Made by a program: the position numbers and the translations under genes. The notes under the pieces were generated by a model. That model saw nothing but the letters and a program-made list of their open reading frames with translations, was not told where the DNA came from and did not search any database. This document shows positions 1 to 9,700 of a stretch of 64,000 nt of DNA, in pieces; within the stretch, counting starts at the first letter, position 1, and each line of letters starts with the position of its first letter. Source of the DNA: Bryobacteraceae bacterium (GTDB lineage: Bacteria > Acidobacteriota > Terriglobia > Bryobacterales > Bryobacteraceae); NCBI GenBank assembly GCA_041394945.1, contig JAWKHH010000002.1:380501-444500 (forward strand). The letters run 5' to 3'.

Positions 1-1005
1 TGGGTGCGCCTCCGAGCCGGGTCCGCCGCCACGCGAGCCACGGCGATGTTCCACTACGCCAGTGCGGATCCCCGCACAGCGGAGCCCGACCCCATGTTCG
101 CCGCCCTTGCCCGTCCCGGAGATCGCGCCATGAACGCCGGTTTGGTCTGGGCGCGCGGCGGCAACAAGCGAACGCTCCTGTTCGCCGCGCAAGCCGCCGA
201 GGGAAACGAAGCCACGCCGGCCTCGCTCTACGAGTTGGACGCCGAACTGCACCTCAACAAGGTTGACGACGACGCCACGCTCGGATGGATCGGGCAGAAT
301 CTCGCCGTCCCCAGCGGCGTGTTGCAGACCGACGCCGCATCGGTGATCTACGTGGACGACCACGGCCGCCGATGGCGTCTCCCGAAAGGTGATCCGGCCT
401 TCGACCAACCCGGCGTGTTCGGTCCGCGGCGGGTGGCGCGCGAAGTCTGCACCGAACGCGACCTGTTCAACGCGCACGGCGCCTTCTACGAACTCCCGGC
501 CGAGAACGCCGGCGGCATCGCCTTCGTCCGGCCGGTCGCCACGCACAACCGGCTCATCCACGACTACTGCTCCTACCGCGGACTCACCGTGATCGCTGGC
601 TTGCGCGCCGGCGCCACCGCATCGAACCACGTCGTCCGATCCGGCGACGGCCGCGCCGCGTTGTGGCTGGGGGCGATCGACGATCTATGGCGGCTCGGCA
701 AGCCGCGCGGCCAAGGCGGCCCCTGGCGCGACACAGCCGTCAAAGCCGGCGAGCCCTCGGACCCCTACCTGATGACCGGCTACGACCGCAAGACGCTCAC
801 CCTCGGCCACTCATCTCCCGAAACCGTGGCGCTGCGAGTGGAGGTGGATCTCACCGGCAGCGGCGATTGGGTTCTCTACAGCGAGTTCGCCGTGTCACCG
901 GGAGAAACGGCCACGCACCGGTTTCCGGACGACTACGCGGCCTATTGGATCCGAGTGACGCCCGGGCGCGACTGTACGGCCACGGCGATCCTCGACTACG
1001 CGTGA
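1..1005 (+). CDS. Hypothetical protein, 5'-truncated by the window edge
   Basis: The reading frame is open from base 1 (Trp codon first) to TGA at 1003-1005, so the true start probably lies upstream; the GTG at 4 is only the first in-window candidate. About 334 residues are visible. I do not recognise a family. The C-terminal third is rich in alternating hydrophobic residues and aromatic strands (residues 255-330), which looks like a beta-sandwich. No signal peptide or membrane segment is visible in the part we have. It lies 25 bp before an exported FAD oxidoreductase on the same strand, and a -10-like box at 1013 suggests that gene also has its own promoter. Function unknown. Confidence 0.75.
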   Translation, partial: WVRLRAGSAATRATAMFHYASADPRTAEPDPMFAALARPGDRAMNAGLVWARGGNKRTLLFAAQAAEGNEATPASLYELDAELHLNKVDDDATLGWIGQNLAVPSGVLQTDAASVIYVDDHGRRWRLPKGDPAFDQPGVFGPRRVAREVCTERDLFNAHGAFYELPAENAGGIAFVRPVATHNRLIHDYCSYRGLTVIAGLRAGATASNHVVRSGDGRAALWLGAIDDLWRLGKPRGQGGPWRDTAVKAGEPSDPYLMTGYDRKTLTLGHSSPETVALRVEVDLTGSGDWVLYSEFAVSPGETATHRFPDDYAAYWIRVTPGRDCTATAILDYA

Positions 1006-1012
1006 CCGAGCC

Positions 1013-1030
1013 TAAACTGGTTCCTGGACC
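1013..1030 (+). promoter_or_regulatory. Possible -10 box for near-leaderless transcript
   Basis: TAAACT at 1013-1018 ends 12 bases before the ATG at 1031, which has no convincing Shine-Dalgarno sequence. A transcript start about 7 bases after the box would leave roughly 6 bases of leader. No -35 is visible. Confidence 0.35.
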
Positions 1031-3406
1031 ATGAGCCTCCACCGACGCAGTCTCTTCGAGCGGCTCGCCGCCTGGGCCGGCCTCGGTCGCATGACCATGT
1101 CCGCCGCCGCCCAGCCCGCCGTTCCCGCCGCACCGGGTGACGAAGCCCGCGTTCCCGGCGCACTGGGTGGCTATATCCTCTCCGGCCGTCAGGAGGTGCT
1201 GCGCCGTGAATTCGACGTCGTCGTTATCGGCGGCGGCATCGCCGGAACCTGCGCCGCGATCTCGGCCGCGCGTAACGGCGCCAGAACAGCGCTCGTTCAT
1301 GAACGTTCCATGCTCGGCGGCAACTCCTCGAGCGAAGTGCGGCTCTACCCGGAAGTCAGCACCAGCCACAACGTCTGGTGCAAGGAGGCCGGCATCCTCG
1401 ATGAGATCCATGTCGAAGAACGCCGCCGCAACCATGTGCCCTATATCGAGGGCCTGATGAACTCGGTTTGGGACCTCGTGCTCTACGAATGGGTGGTCCG
1501 CGAGCCGAACCTCACGCTGTTCCTCAACACCACCGCGCGCGAAGTGGAGATGAAGGAACCCGCGACGATTCTCGCCGTCCACGCCGTCCAACTCGGCACA
1601 GAGCGTAAGTTCCTCTTCAACGCGCCGCTGTTCATCGATTGCACCGGCGACGGCGTCATAGCTCAGCGCGCCGGCGCCGAGTTCCGCTGGGGCATGGAAG
1701 GGCCCGCCGAGTTCGGCGAATCGCAGGCGCCGGAACACGCGGCCGATCAACCGCAGATGGGCAGCACCCTGTTCTTCCGCGCCCGCGACGCCGGTGTTCC
1801 GGTTCCCTTCGAGGCCCCCTCCTGGGCCCCGCGTTTTCCTACTGAAGCCGATCTTCTCGGCCGCAACCACAGCCGCATCGACGGCGGCTATTGGTGGATC
1901 GAGGTCGGACTGCCCCATCACCAGATCCGCGGCAACGAAGAAATCAAGCACGAAGCACTCCGGCAACTGCTCGGCGTTTGGGACCACATCAAGAACCATT
2001 GCGAACGCAAGGAACGCGCACGCAACTACGGGCTCGATTTCGTCAGCTTCTGGCCCTACAAGCGCGAAGCGCGCCGCATTGTCGGCGATCACATCCTCAC
2101 CCAGCGCGATCTCCAGGATCCGCCCGTCCACCCGGACGCCGTCGCATTCGGCTGCTGGTACATCGATATCCACAAACCTTCCGGCATCCTCGCGCGCGGC
2201 AAGCCCAACACGAAACCTGACTGGGAAGACGCCGCCGTGATCCCGTACGGCATCCCGTTGCGATCGTGCTATTCGAAAACCGTGAGCAACCTGCTGATGG
2301 CGGGCAGGCCCATCAGCACCAGCTACGTCGCGTTCTCGTCCACGCGCGTGCTGCGCACGGGAGCGATTGTCGGACAAGGGGTAGGCGCCGCCGCCGCGCT
2401 CTGCCACCGGCACAAATGCACCCCAAAGCGGCTCGTGGACGATCATGCGACGGAACTGCGCGCCGTCCTGCAACGCCAGGACTGCTACCTGCCCGGCTAC
2501 GGCAACGACGATCCGGCTGACCTCGCGCGCGGCGCCACCGTGACCGCCTCGAGCCAGGCGCCGCTGGACTTCCCCGAAAGCCGCGAGTTCTTCCGGCTGG
2601 CGACTCCCGCCGCGCAGCTCTTCCCGGTCGCCACGGACCGTATCGATGCCGTCGACCTGCTGCTTCGCTCCGAACGTGACGACGCCATGGCAGTGACGCT
2701 CGGCCTGCGCGGGGCCGACTTCGTCTACGACTTCCGCGCTACTGAGGATGTCGCCCGCGCCTCGGCCGTCGTGCCCCCGCGCGCGAACGGATACGTGCGC
2801 TTCGACTTCAACCGCCGCGTGGATCCGAACCGGCTGTACTGGGTCCACCTGCCCGCCATCCCCGGCCTGGCGTGGGCGCAGCACACCGACGTGTTCGATG
2901 ACCCGGCCCGCGTCCCAGTGGGGACCACGCCGGCAGAACTCCCCGGCCCGTCGCGCTGGCATCCCATCACTCGCGGATCCAGCTTCTGCCTCCGCCTCAC
3001 GCCGGGTCAGAATCCATACGGACCCGAGAACGTCGTCCGTGGCGCCAACCGTCCGGACCGTTGGCCGAACATCTTCGTCTCGGACCCCAATCGCCCTCTG
3101 CCCGCCTGGCTCGAACTCCGTCTGCCGCGCCCGGCGCGGATCGCTTCGGTTCAGATCACCTTCGATACCGACATGAACCGCCATTCGCGCCAGCCGCTCT
3201 ACGTCTATCCGGATTGCGTCAAACGCTACGACGTGCTCGCGGGCATTGGCGGAGGATGGCGGCGCGTCGCCGGCGAAGCGGCCAACTACATGCGTCGCCG
3301 CGAACTGGCGTTTACTCCGGTAACCACGGATCGCGTGCGGATCGAGCTGCACGAGACCAACGGAGCAAAATCGGCGCGCGTGTACGAGATCCGCCTCTAT
3401 GGCTGA
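1031..3406 (+). CDS. Exported FAD-dependent oxidoreductase with C-terminal sugar-binding-like domain
   Basis: 791 residues. The N-terminus carries a twin-arginine-like stretch (HRRSLFERL, residues 4-12) followed by a small hydrophobic Ala-rich region, so Tat export is plausible. A Rossmann FAD site, VVVIGGGIAG (63-72), is followed by an acidic-strand partner and the segment MLGGNSSSEVRL (near 96-107), typical of the FAD_oxidored family (PF12831) found in Bacteroidetes and Acidobacteria. The last ~100 residues resemble a galactose-binding or discoidin-type beta-sandwich (VRIEL and YEIRLYG ending strands). Substrate unknown; these proteins are often encoded with carbohydrate-degrading enzymes. 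It follows the truncated gene by 25 bp and converges on a DUF4384 gene. Confidence 0.85.
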   Translation: MSLHRRSLFERLAAWAGLGRMTMSAAAQPAVPAAPGDEARVPGALGGYILSGRQEVLRREFDVVVIGGGIAGTCAAISAARNGARTALVHERSMLGGNSSSEVRLYPEVSTSHNVWCKEAGILDEIHVEERRRNHVPYIEGLMNSVWDLVLYEWVVREPNLTLFLNTTAREVEMKEPATILAVHAVQLGTERKFLFNAPLFIDCTGDGVIAQRAGAEFRWGMEGPAEFGESQAPEHAADQPQMGSTLFFRARDAGVPVPFEAPSWAPRFPTEADLLGRNHSRIDGGYWWIEVGLPHHQIRGNEEIKHEALRQLLGVWDHIKNHCERKERARNYGLDFVSFWPYKREARRIVGDHILTQRDLQDPPVHPDAVAFGCWYIDIHKPSGILARGKPNTKPDWEDAAVIPYGIPLRSCYSKTVSNLLMAGRPISTSYVAFSSTRVLRTGAIVGQGVGAAAALCHRHKCTPKRLVDDHATELRAVLQRQDCYLPGYGNDDPADLARGATVTASSQAPLDFPESREFFRLATPAAQLFPVATDRIDAVDLLLRSERDDAMAVTLGLRGADFVYDFRATEDVARASAVVPPRANGYVRFDFNRRVDPNRLYWVHLPAIPGLAWAQHTDVFDDPARVPVGTTPAELPGPSRWHPITRGSSFCLRLTPGQNPYGPENVVRGANRPDRWPNIFVSDPNRPLPAWLELRLPRPARIASVQITFDTDMNRHSRQPLYVYPDCVKRYDVLAGIGGGWRRVAGEAANYMRRRELAFTPVTTDRVRIELHETNGAKSARVYEIRLYG

Positions 3407-3424
3407 CGCCCCGCGCGCCCGCGG

Positions 3425-4090
3425 CTACCGGTGAGCGAGCCGGAACTCGTACACAACCGGCGCGCCGATCGACCCCGGCGCCGAGATCCGCGTCGCGCCC
3501 GGCTTCTCCACAATCACCAGTTCCCGCGGCGTGAGCTTCGGCAGATTCCCCGGCAGCGATTCCGGGTCCTTGACGTTGCGCGCGCCCGCGGTGCTGTCCA
3601 CGCACTCGCCCCTCGCTCTCAGGATCGAATCGTCGCAGCGCGGCAGCAGCCGCGGCGGCTTGTGTTCGCCCGGGCCCGACGTCAACGCCTTGGCGTCTTC
3701 GCTTCCAAGCGCCACCGGACTCAGGATCCAATAGACCACGTCGTGCCCGGGCGGACCCGCGACCCGGAAAGAAGCTCCGTTGGCCGGAACCAGGTACTCC
3801 TGGTCCGCGGCCACGTGATTCTCCCTGCCCGTTGCCTCGCCCGGAAACAGCAGCGTCCGCGAGCCGCTGGTGCCGTAGTTCACGATATAGACGAATCCGG
3901 AAAAATTAGTCCGGAACCGGAAGCGCACCACGTCGCTCGATTCCAGCACCAAGCCCGGATCGATCTTGGCCCATTGCTTGTCGCGCTTACGTTCGAGGAT
4001 GACTTCCAGCCATTGTGAGCCGCTCCAACGGCGGCGTTGCGCGCTCAACGATGCCGGGCCGAGCGCGGCCAGGAAAAACCGGCGGTTCAT
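3425..4090 (-). CDS. Exported DUF4384 domain protein
   Basis: 221 residues starting at ATG 4090. MNRRFFLAALGPASLSAQ is a short Tat-like signal peptide. The body contains the DUF4384 pattern: surface-strand segments around FSGFVYIVNYG (60-70) and TLLFPGE (78-84), as in proteins where this domain sits beside kinases or caspases. The gene lies 4 bp downstream of a second DUF4384 gene on the same strand, so the two form a small operon. No catalytic motif is visible. A role as a periplasmic sensor or binding domain is inference only. Confidence 0.8.
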   Translation of the reverse strand: MNRRFFLAALGPASLSAQRRRWSGSQWLEVILERKRDKQWAKIDPGLVLESSDVVRFRFRTNFSGFVYIVNYGTSGSRTLLFPGEATGRENHVAADQEYLVPANGASFRVAGPPGHDVVYWILSPVALGSEDAKALTSGPGEHKPPRLLPRCDDSILRARGECVDSTAGARNVKDPESLPGNLPKLTPRELVIVEKPGATRISAPGSIGAPVVYEFRLAHR

Positions 4091-4094
4091 GGTT

Positions 4095-5090
4095 TCAACG
4101 ATGCACTAACTTAATATCGGCCACCACGCGGCCTCCGGAACTCTCCGGGTCGGCCGCCACGTAGACTGCGTTCTCCATCGTATTGGCGGAACTGGCCGGC
4201 CGATCGGCCGCGCTCGGCGCCGCCGCCGAAGCCTCCACGGTTTCGACGATCAGATCGCGGGCATACATCGTGCGGAGCCCGGAGACGAACCGGTCGTCCA
4301 GGTTCATCGCAAGCTGCATCCGCGGCTTTTCGCGCGATGGCGGCGCGGCTCCCCCGCGATTCTGCAAGTTCTCGATCATTTCATCCACGTCCTCGGCCGG
4401 CGTGCGCGAGAACACCACCAGGAGTTGCTCCTCGCCCGTTTGCTGGTCCATCGTCCAGGCGCGATTGCCGCCCGGCAGCGTGACCGGTGTAGCCTCTACC
4501 AGGTTGTCGGTCGCCTCCGGGGACGGAAACAGCGGCTTCCACTTCCCGCTGGACCCGCGTGCGATCACGTAAAGATACCCCGGCTGGTTGCCCTGAACGC
4601 GCAGCCGAACGCGGTCTCCGGAGACGAACGTCATCGTCGGGCTCACTTCGCTCTCGGCTCCTCCATCGGCTACCTTCACCAGGCTGTAGCGGATCGCGAT
4701 CGGTTTCCCTTCGCGCATCCCAGTGTTCACGTACCGCGCCCCACCGGTGTCCACGGCCTCTCGCACCGGCACATCCACGGTCGCTTGCGGCCCTTCCTGA
4801 GCCTTCCCGGGCGGCTTCGCCTGGGCCACCACCGGCTCCTCGACGCGCTTCTCTTCCGCTCGCCTCTCTTCCACACGCTTCGGCGCCTTCGGCGCAGTCC
4901 GCCGGGCGACCACTTTGGGCGCGCTCTTCGGGTTTTCCACTTTCGGCCCGCTACTCTTCGCCACGCCTTCCGATCCCGGCGCCCCCTCCGAGTAGAACAA
5001 CTGGCGCGCGGTCAGCCGTGGCTTGGTCTGTGCCGCCAGCAACGCTGCCACAACGCCCCAGCAGACTACGACTGGCAAGTTGCGAACCAT
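4095..5090 (-). CDS. Exported DUF4384 domain protein with Lys/Pro-rich linker
   Basis: 331 residues when started at ATG 5090. That start is supported by an AGGAGG 8 bases upstream and by a promoter further up; the frame stays open to 5141 but lacks such signals. MVRNLPVVVCWGVVAALLAAQ is a clean signal peptide. Residues ~30-110 are a charged low-complexity linker (KRVEERRAEEKRVEE). A DUF4384 domain follows (YSLVK, GYLYVIARG, KWKPLFPSPEA). The C-terminus ends VVADIKLVHR, similar to the AHR and HKIEL ends of the other two DUF4384 proteins in this window, which suggests a shared domain boundary. It is the first gene of a two-gene minus-strand operon. Confidence 0.85.
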   Translation of the reverse strand: MVRNLPVVVCWGVVAALLAAQTKPRLTARQLFYSEGAPGSEGVAKSSGPKVENPKSAPKVVARRTAPKAPKRVEERRAEEKRVEEPVVAQAKPPGKAQEGPQATVDVPVREAVDTGGARYVNTGMREGKPIAIRYSLVKVADGGAESEVSPTMTFVSGDRVRLRVQGNQPGYLYVIARGSSGKWKPLFPSPEATDNLVEATPVTLPGGNRAWTMDQQTGEEQLLVVFSRTPAEDVDEMIENLQNRGGAAPPSREKPRMQLAMNLDDRFVSGLRTMYARDLIVETVEASAAAPSAADRPASSANTMENAVYVAADPESSGGRVVADIKLVHR

Positions 5091-5112
5091 TCGCGATCCT
5101 CCTGCTTCCCAC

Positions 5113-5141
5113 TGTATCGTGAATACCGGATAAACTGTCAA
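5113..5141 (-). promoter_or_regulatory. Putative sigma70-type promoter for the DUF4384 pair
   Basis: On the minus strand a perfect TTGACA (5141-5136) is followed after 17 bases by GATACA (5118-5113). An AGGAGG and ATG at 5090 lie just downstream. The -10 is weak (3 of 6). Confidence 0.5.
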
Positions 5142-5162
5142 ACCCGTGCGGGATCTTTGGGT

Positions 5163-5186
5163 TATAATCGAGGACTATGCCGGAGG
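5163..5186 (+). promoter_or_regulatory. Putative -10 box and RBS for the 5.2-20.4 kb operon
   Basis: A perfect TATAAT at 5163-5168 is followed by GGAGG at 5182-5186 and a GTG start at 5200. No good -35 is present at the usual distance. It lies back to back with the minus-strand promoter, so this ~60-bp region drives divergent transcription. Confidence 0.5.
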
Positions 5187-5199
5187 CCCTATTCGGATC

Positions 5200-5790
5200 G
5201 TGCACCTGACCGGACCCTTGCGGAACCGACTCTGTGTGGTCCTGATGGCCTCGCTTGCGTTCGGTCCCGTTTGCCCGGCCGCCGCGCAGCAGAAGCCGAA
5301 GCTGCAGATTCTGGTGATCGATGGCGAAGGCGCCATCAACAACACCCGCCAACGCATCGCCCGCGAGCCGATCGTTGAGGTTCGCGACGAGAACGACAAG
5401 CCTATCGGCGGCGCCATCGTCAGCTTCACCCTGCCGAACTCCGGGGCGTCGGGCAGCTTCGCCAACGGCTCCCGCCTCCTGATCGTTCCCACCAACGACC
5501 AAGGCCGCGCCATCGCCTCCGGGATCCGCATGAACAATACCCCGGGCGACATCCAAATGCGCGTGAGCGTCTCGCACCAGGGCGAAACCGCCTCCACCAC
5601 TATCAATATGCGCAACGTCGCGCTCGCCGGCGCCGCCGGTGTGGGCGCGGCCACCTGGGTGGCCATTATCGCCGGCGCCGCGGCCGCGGCCGGAATTGGA
5701 CTCACACTCGGCCTCCGCGGAGGTGACACTCCCGCCGTCCGGCCGGCCACGACCATCACGCCCGGTCCGGGAACGGTGGGCGGCCGCTGA
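5200..5790 (+). CDS. Exported Ig-like (Big_1-type) protein with C-terminal membrane anchor
   Basis: GTG 5200 is chosen because the TATAAT at 5163 would place the transcript start near 5175, downstream of the alternative GTG at 5146. The product is ~196 residues. It begins with a signal peptide ending PAAAQ. An Ig-like bacterial domain follows: PIVEVRDENDKPIGGAIVSF and GRAIASGIRMNNTPGDIQM match the Big_1/carboxypeptidase-regulatory pattern, in which a strand carrying DxxxxPxxGAxVxF precedes a T.DxGxA segment. A hydrophobic Ala/Gly-rich helix near the C-terminus (WVAIIAGAAAAAGIGLTLGL) could anchor it. It is the first gene of a seven-gene operon; the next starts 1 bp after its stop. Confidence 0.7.
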   Translation: MHLTGPLRNRLCVVLMASLAFGPVCPAAAQQKPKLQILVIDGEGAINNTRQRIAREPIVEVRDENDKPIGGAIVSFTLPNSGASGSFANGSRLLIVPTNDQGRAIASGIRMNNTPGDIQMRVSVSHQGETASTTINMRNVALAGAAGVGAATWVAIIAGAAAAAGIGLTLGLRGGDTPAVRPATTITPGPGTVGGR

Positions 5791-5791
5791 C

Positions 5792-6706
5792 ATGGGCAAC
5801 GCCCGGCTCCCCGCGTCCCTGTTCGTGCTGACTCTCGCCATTGCGCAAGCCCAGGATGCCTCCGTCGCCGGACCGGCTTTCGGAATCCTCTTCGATCCCG
5901 CCGCCGGCGCGTTGCGTCCCCTGGCCGGTATCCCCGGCAGCGCGCGACTGGGCGATCCGATCCCCAATACTGCCGGCCTCGCGGTCGCGGCTCCTGCCCC
6001 GGGCGGCCGTTACGCACTCGCCGTCGAGTCGGATTCCGGCGCTCTCGTCGTGATATCGGGTGACTCGCGCAGGCCGGTTGCGGGAGCCCGAGCCGGCGCC
6101 GTCAGACTCAAACTCAGCCCGAATGGTTCCGCCGCCGCCGTACAAGCCGGCGACTTTGTTCAGATTATTCGTGGGCTTCCGAATGCCCCGGAAATCTCAT
6201 TCGAGATCCCGGCCGCCGATCCCGCCGTCTTCTCCGTGGCCGACGATGCCGCCAACGTCATCATCGCTTCGCACGGCCGGACGGTCGCCTACCGGCCAGA
6301 CGGGTCCGAGGAGCTGCTGCTCGAAAGCGAGGCGGTAACCGGAGTGGAGCACGTCGCCGGCTCGGTGGAGGCCATCCTAGCCGATGAATCCACGGGAGCC
6401 GTATGGCGCGTCGGCGCTGATGAGCCCGCCCTTCTGGTTGAGCCGGCCGATGGCGAGCATCCGTTCATTGCGGCCCTCATCGGCGGCAAGCTGGTTACCG
6501 TCACCCGCCGCGGCGGCATCACTGTGGGCGCCGGCGAAGATGCCCGGCAGTTCGACTGCGCGTGCCGCGCCTCCGGGCTTGAACTCGCCGCCCCGTCGCT
6601 TCTCAAGCTGAATGCCGCTGACTCCGGTGTGCCGGTTTGGATGATCGACCTCCGCGCGCCCGAGCCGCAACTGGCGTTCGTGCCCCCGTCGGAGGTCGCA
6701 CGGTGA
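5792..6706 (+). CDS. Exported beta-propeller-like hypothetical protein
   Basis: 304 residues from ATG 5792, one base after the upstream stop. An N-terminal signal peptide ends AIAQAQ. The rest is a chain of ~40-residue strand-rich units with recurring LxxSPNGxxA- and VxxVADDAxNV-type turns, as in YVTN/WD-like propellers of acidobacterial exported proteins. Two adjacent Cys flank an Ala (CACR near residue 257). No enzyme motif is seen. Its stop overlaps the GTG of the next, giant surface protein by GTGA, implying translational coupling. Family assignment is tentative. Confidence 0.65.
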   Translation: MGNARLPASLFVLTLAIAQAQDASVAGPAFGILFDPAAGALRPLAGIPGSARLGDPIPNTAGLAVAAPAPGGRYALAVESDSGALVVISGDSRRPVAGARAGAVRLKLSPNGSAAAVQAGDFVQIIRGLPNAPEISFEIPAADPAVFSVADDAANVIIASHGRTVAYRPDGSEELLLESEAVTGVEHVAGSVEAILADESTGAVWRVGADEPALLVEPADGEHPFIAALIGGKLVTVTRRGGITVGAGEDARQFDCACRASGLELAAPSLLKLNAADSGVPVWMIDLRAPEPQLAFVPPSEVAR

Positions 6707-9700
6707 GGTCCACGGCCGCGGCGACGGGTGCTCGCCTCGCGCTTCTGTTCGCCGCCGCCGTTGCCGCCAGCGCGCAGGTTCCGCCGCTAACCTGCGCGGT
6801 ATCCGGTACGGCCGTACCCGTCCGCTCCAGCGGACGCAGCGAACTCGCCGCCAGCGTGCTCATCACATGCACGGGCGGAAGTCCCACCCCGGACGCCGAG
6901 TCAATGCCGCAAACCGACGTGATCGTATCCGTGCCCCAGCCGGCGACCATCACCTCGCGCATTCTCGACCCCTCGAATTTCAACGAGGCTCTGCTCCTCA
7001 TTGACGATCCGGCCAATGACGAACAGTACGTTTGCGAAGATCCGCTTCAGTTCTGCTCGGGAACCGGCAACGGACTGGGCTTCGGCTACTATGGTCCCGG
7101 AACCTTCGAGAACCGAAATGTCCTTCAGGGCAGGCAGACGTCGCCCGGCCAGTTGATCTTCCGGGGGCTGAACTTCGACCCGCCCGGCTCCGGGTCCCGC
7201 ACTCTGCGGATCGTGAATATCCGCCTTGATGTCTCCGCGCTCTCCACCGGCGCCAACGTCGTTCTCGACCTCTCCACCCAGTCCGGCGGCTACGACGTGC
7301 CGATCAACCTTCCGCTCTCTCCGCGGACGGTCACCGTCGCCACCGTCCAGGATGCGATCAGCACCACGGTCCGCGATACTTCCGGTTCGCTGGCGCCAGC
7401 GGGCGGCGTCGTCGTGCAGACGGGCACGGCAGGCACTGAAGTCCACGTAGCCGACCTCCGAGTGACCGAGTTGTTCCCCGACGCCGTCATGCGGCGCGAC
7501 GACAGCATCCCCGAAACCCCCGGCAACCCTTTTTCACCCGCGGACCAGTCTGATCCCACCTTCGACTATCAGACCGAGACCGGCTTCTATAACCAGGCCT
7601 TTCCCGCCATCTCCGGGCGAGGCGATCTTGCCACGGCCGGCCTTGCCGACTGGGGCACTCGGGTGCGGGTGACTTTCCGCGGCGTGCCCGCTGGAGTCCG
7701 GCTGTTTGTCAGCGACCTGAGCCTCAACGGCGGCGCCTGGGCGCTCACCGCCGCGGATGCTACCGGCGCGGGCGCATTCTCCTGGCAAACCAACGCTACC
7801 CACCGTATCGAAATCCCGGTCGTCAATGGCGTCGGGACCGCCGTCTGGGAACAACTGGGCGACGATCCGGCGATGATCGAGTTTCAGAATCTCGGCGTTT
7901 ATCTCACCTACCCGGCCGGTGCGGTGACCTCCGGCCCCATCACCGCCGACGTGAGCCTGGCTCCGGTCTCCACCGATCCCACGCTGATCCCGCGTCACGA
8001 TGGCCGCTCCACGACGCACAATGTCGTCGTGCTGCAAACCGGCACTCCGCCGCCCCCACCGCCGCCCGCGCTTACCTGTTCCGCCCAAACTCCCACGGCG
8101 AATGCCATCCGCGCCGAAGGCCGAACCGAATTGGTCGCCAGCCTCGTGGTTACCTGCACCGGCGGCGCGCCGACTCTCGCCGGCCAGTCCATCCCCACGG
8201 CGAATTTCCGCATCACGTCGCCGGTTCCGATCACCTCGGCCAATCTTTCCGGAACACGATCCGAGGCGCTCGTGCTGATCGATGATCCCGGGCCGGCGAT
8301 GCAGTTCCCCTGCACCGGTACGAACGGCCAGTGTCCCGCCTTCGGCAACGGCACGGGAACCGGCTACTACGGTGGCGGCTCTCAAACACCGACCCTGCCG
8401 AATAACCGCAACGTATTCCAAGGCGACCACTCCACTACGAACGCCATCGACTGGGCGGCGATTCCCGTCGACCCACCCGGCGCCAATCAGCTTCGCACCT
8501 TCCGCTTCGAAAACATCCGCATCGACGCGAGCCAGCTTTCGGCGCCGCCATCCGGGCAGGTGAACGTCCAGTTGACGATCGCCACCGTGAGCGGCGTCGC
8601 CATCAGCAACGGGATCCAGGTGGTTTCAATCGCGCGAAGCGGCCTCTCGACATCCGTTCGCAATGCCGCCAATAGCGCCGCGCTGCCAAACGCCGGCGCC
8701 TCCATCGATACCACCGCCGCGGCCACACGCCAGCGCATCGCCACCCTCCGGTTCAGCGAGTTGTTCGCGGCCGCGTTCAAGCGCCGGACCCTCGCGGTTC
8801 CTCCGAACGTCGACGCCTCTCCGGCGCCCGTCAACCAGAACACCCCAGGCGCCGTGCCCCTCACCGAGTCCGGCTTTGTGAATCTCTCCTTCCCGAATGT
8901 CGTCGGGCTGGGGAACCTGGCTACGGCCGGCCTTGCCAATTCGGGCGCGCGGATTCGCGCGGTGTTCAGCGCCATCCCGGCCGGGATGACGCTCTCTGTG
9001 GGGACCACCTCCGACACCGGCAAGATCCGCCTGATCTCCACCGTCTCCGGAGGCGCCGGTGCGTTCACTCCGGTCCCGCCAACCACGGGAACGATCGCCG
9101 ATCTCACCGCCTCCAACGGCTCGGTCACCACGGTTTGGGAGGCGTTGCTCACAGACTCCGGCGCGATCGAAGATATCGATATCCCCGTCTATGCCACCTA
9201 CCCGGCCGGATTCAACGCCGCCAGTCCGATCCAGGTGAATCTCTCGCTCGCGCCTGAACAGCAATCGTTGTGGCTGCCGCACTTCTTCCCCCAAACGAGC
9301 CTCACCAACGTGGCGGCCTTCGCCTCGTCGCCGCCTCCTCCGCCCGCCATGGTCACCTGCGCCGCCCAACCGCCGGCGGCGGATCTGATTCGAGCCGAGG
9401 GCCGCACCGAGCTCGTTGCCAGCCTCACCGTGGTCTGCACCGGAGGCGCTCCCTTCGGCGCCGGTCTCAGCCTGGACTCCACCGATATTCGCATCACCGC
9501 GCCCGTGCCGATCACCTCGCGGATTCTCAATCCCACTCTTCAGCGCTCCGAGGCGCTCGCGCTCGTGGATGAGCCCGCCCCGGGCAGCCAGTTCCTCTGC
9601 GCCGACGTCAGCGGCTGCTCCGGATTCGGCAACGGAACGGGTACGGGCTACTACGGCGGGAATGCGCAGTCGCCGAACTCGCCGAACAACCGCAACGTCT

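Noticed and set aside
851..3352. Long minus-strand open frame (833 codons) opposite the FAD oxidoreductase
   Set aside because: It is a GC-rich shadow: the plus strand encodes a clear FAD family protein over the same bases, and the antisense translation has no family motif and a composition rich in Arg, Gly and Val.
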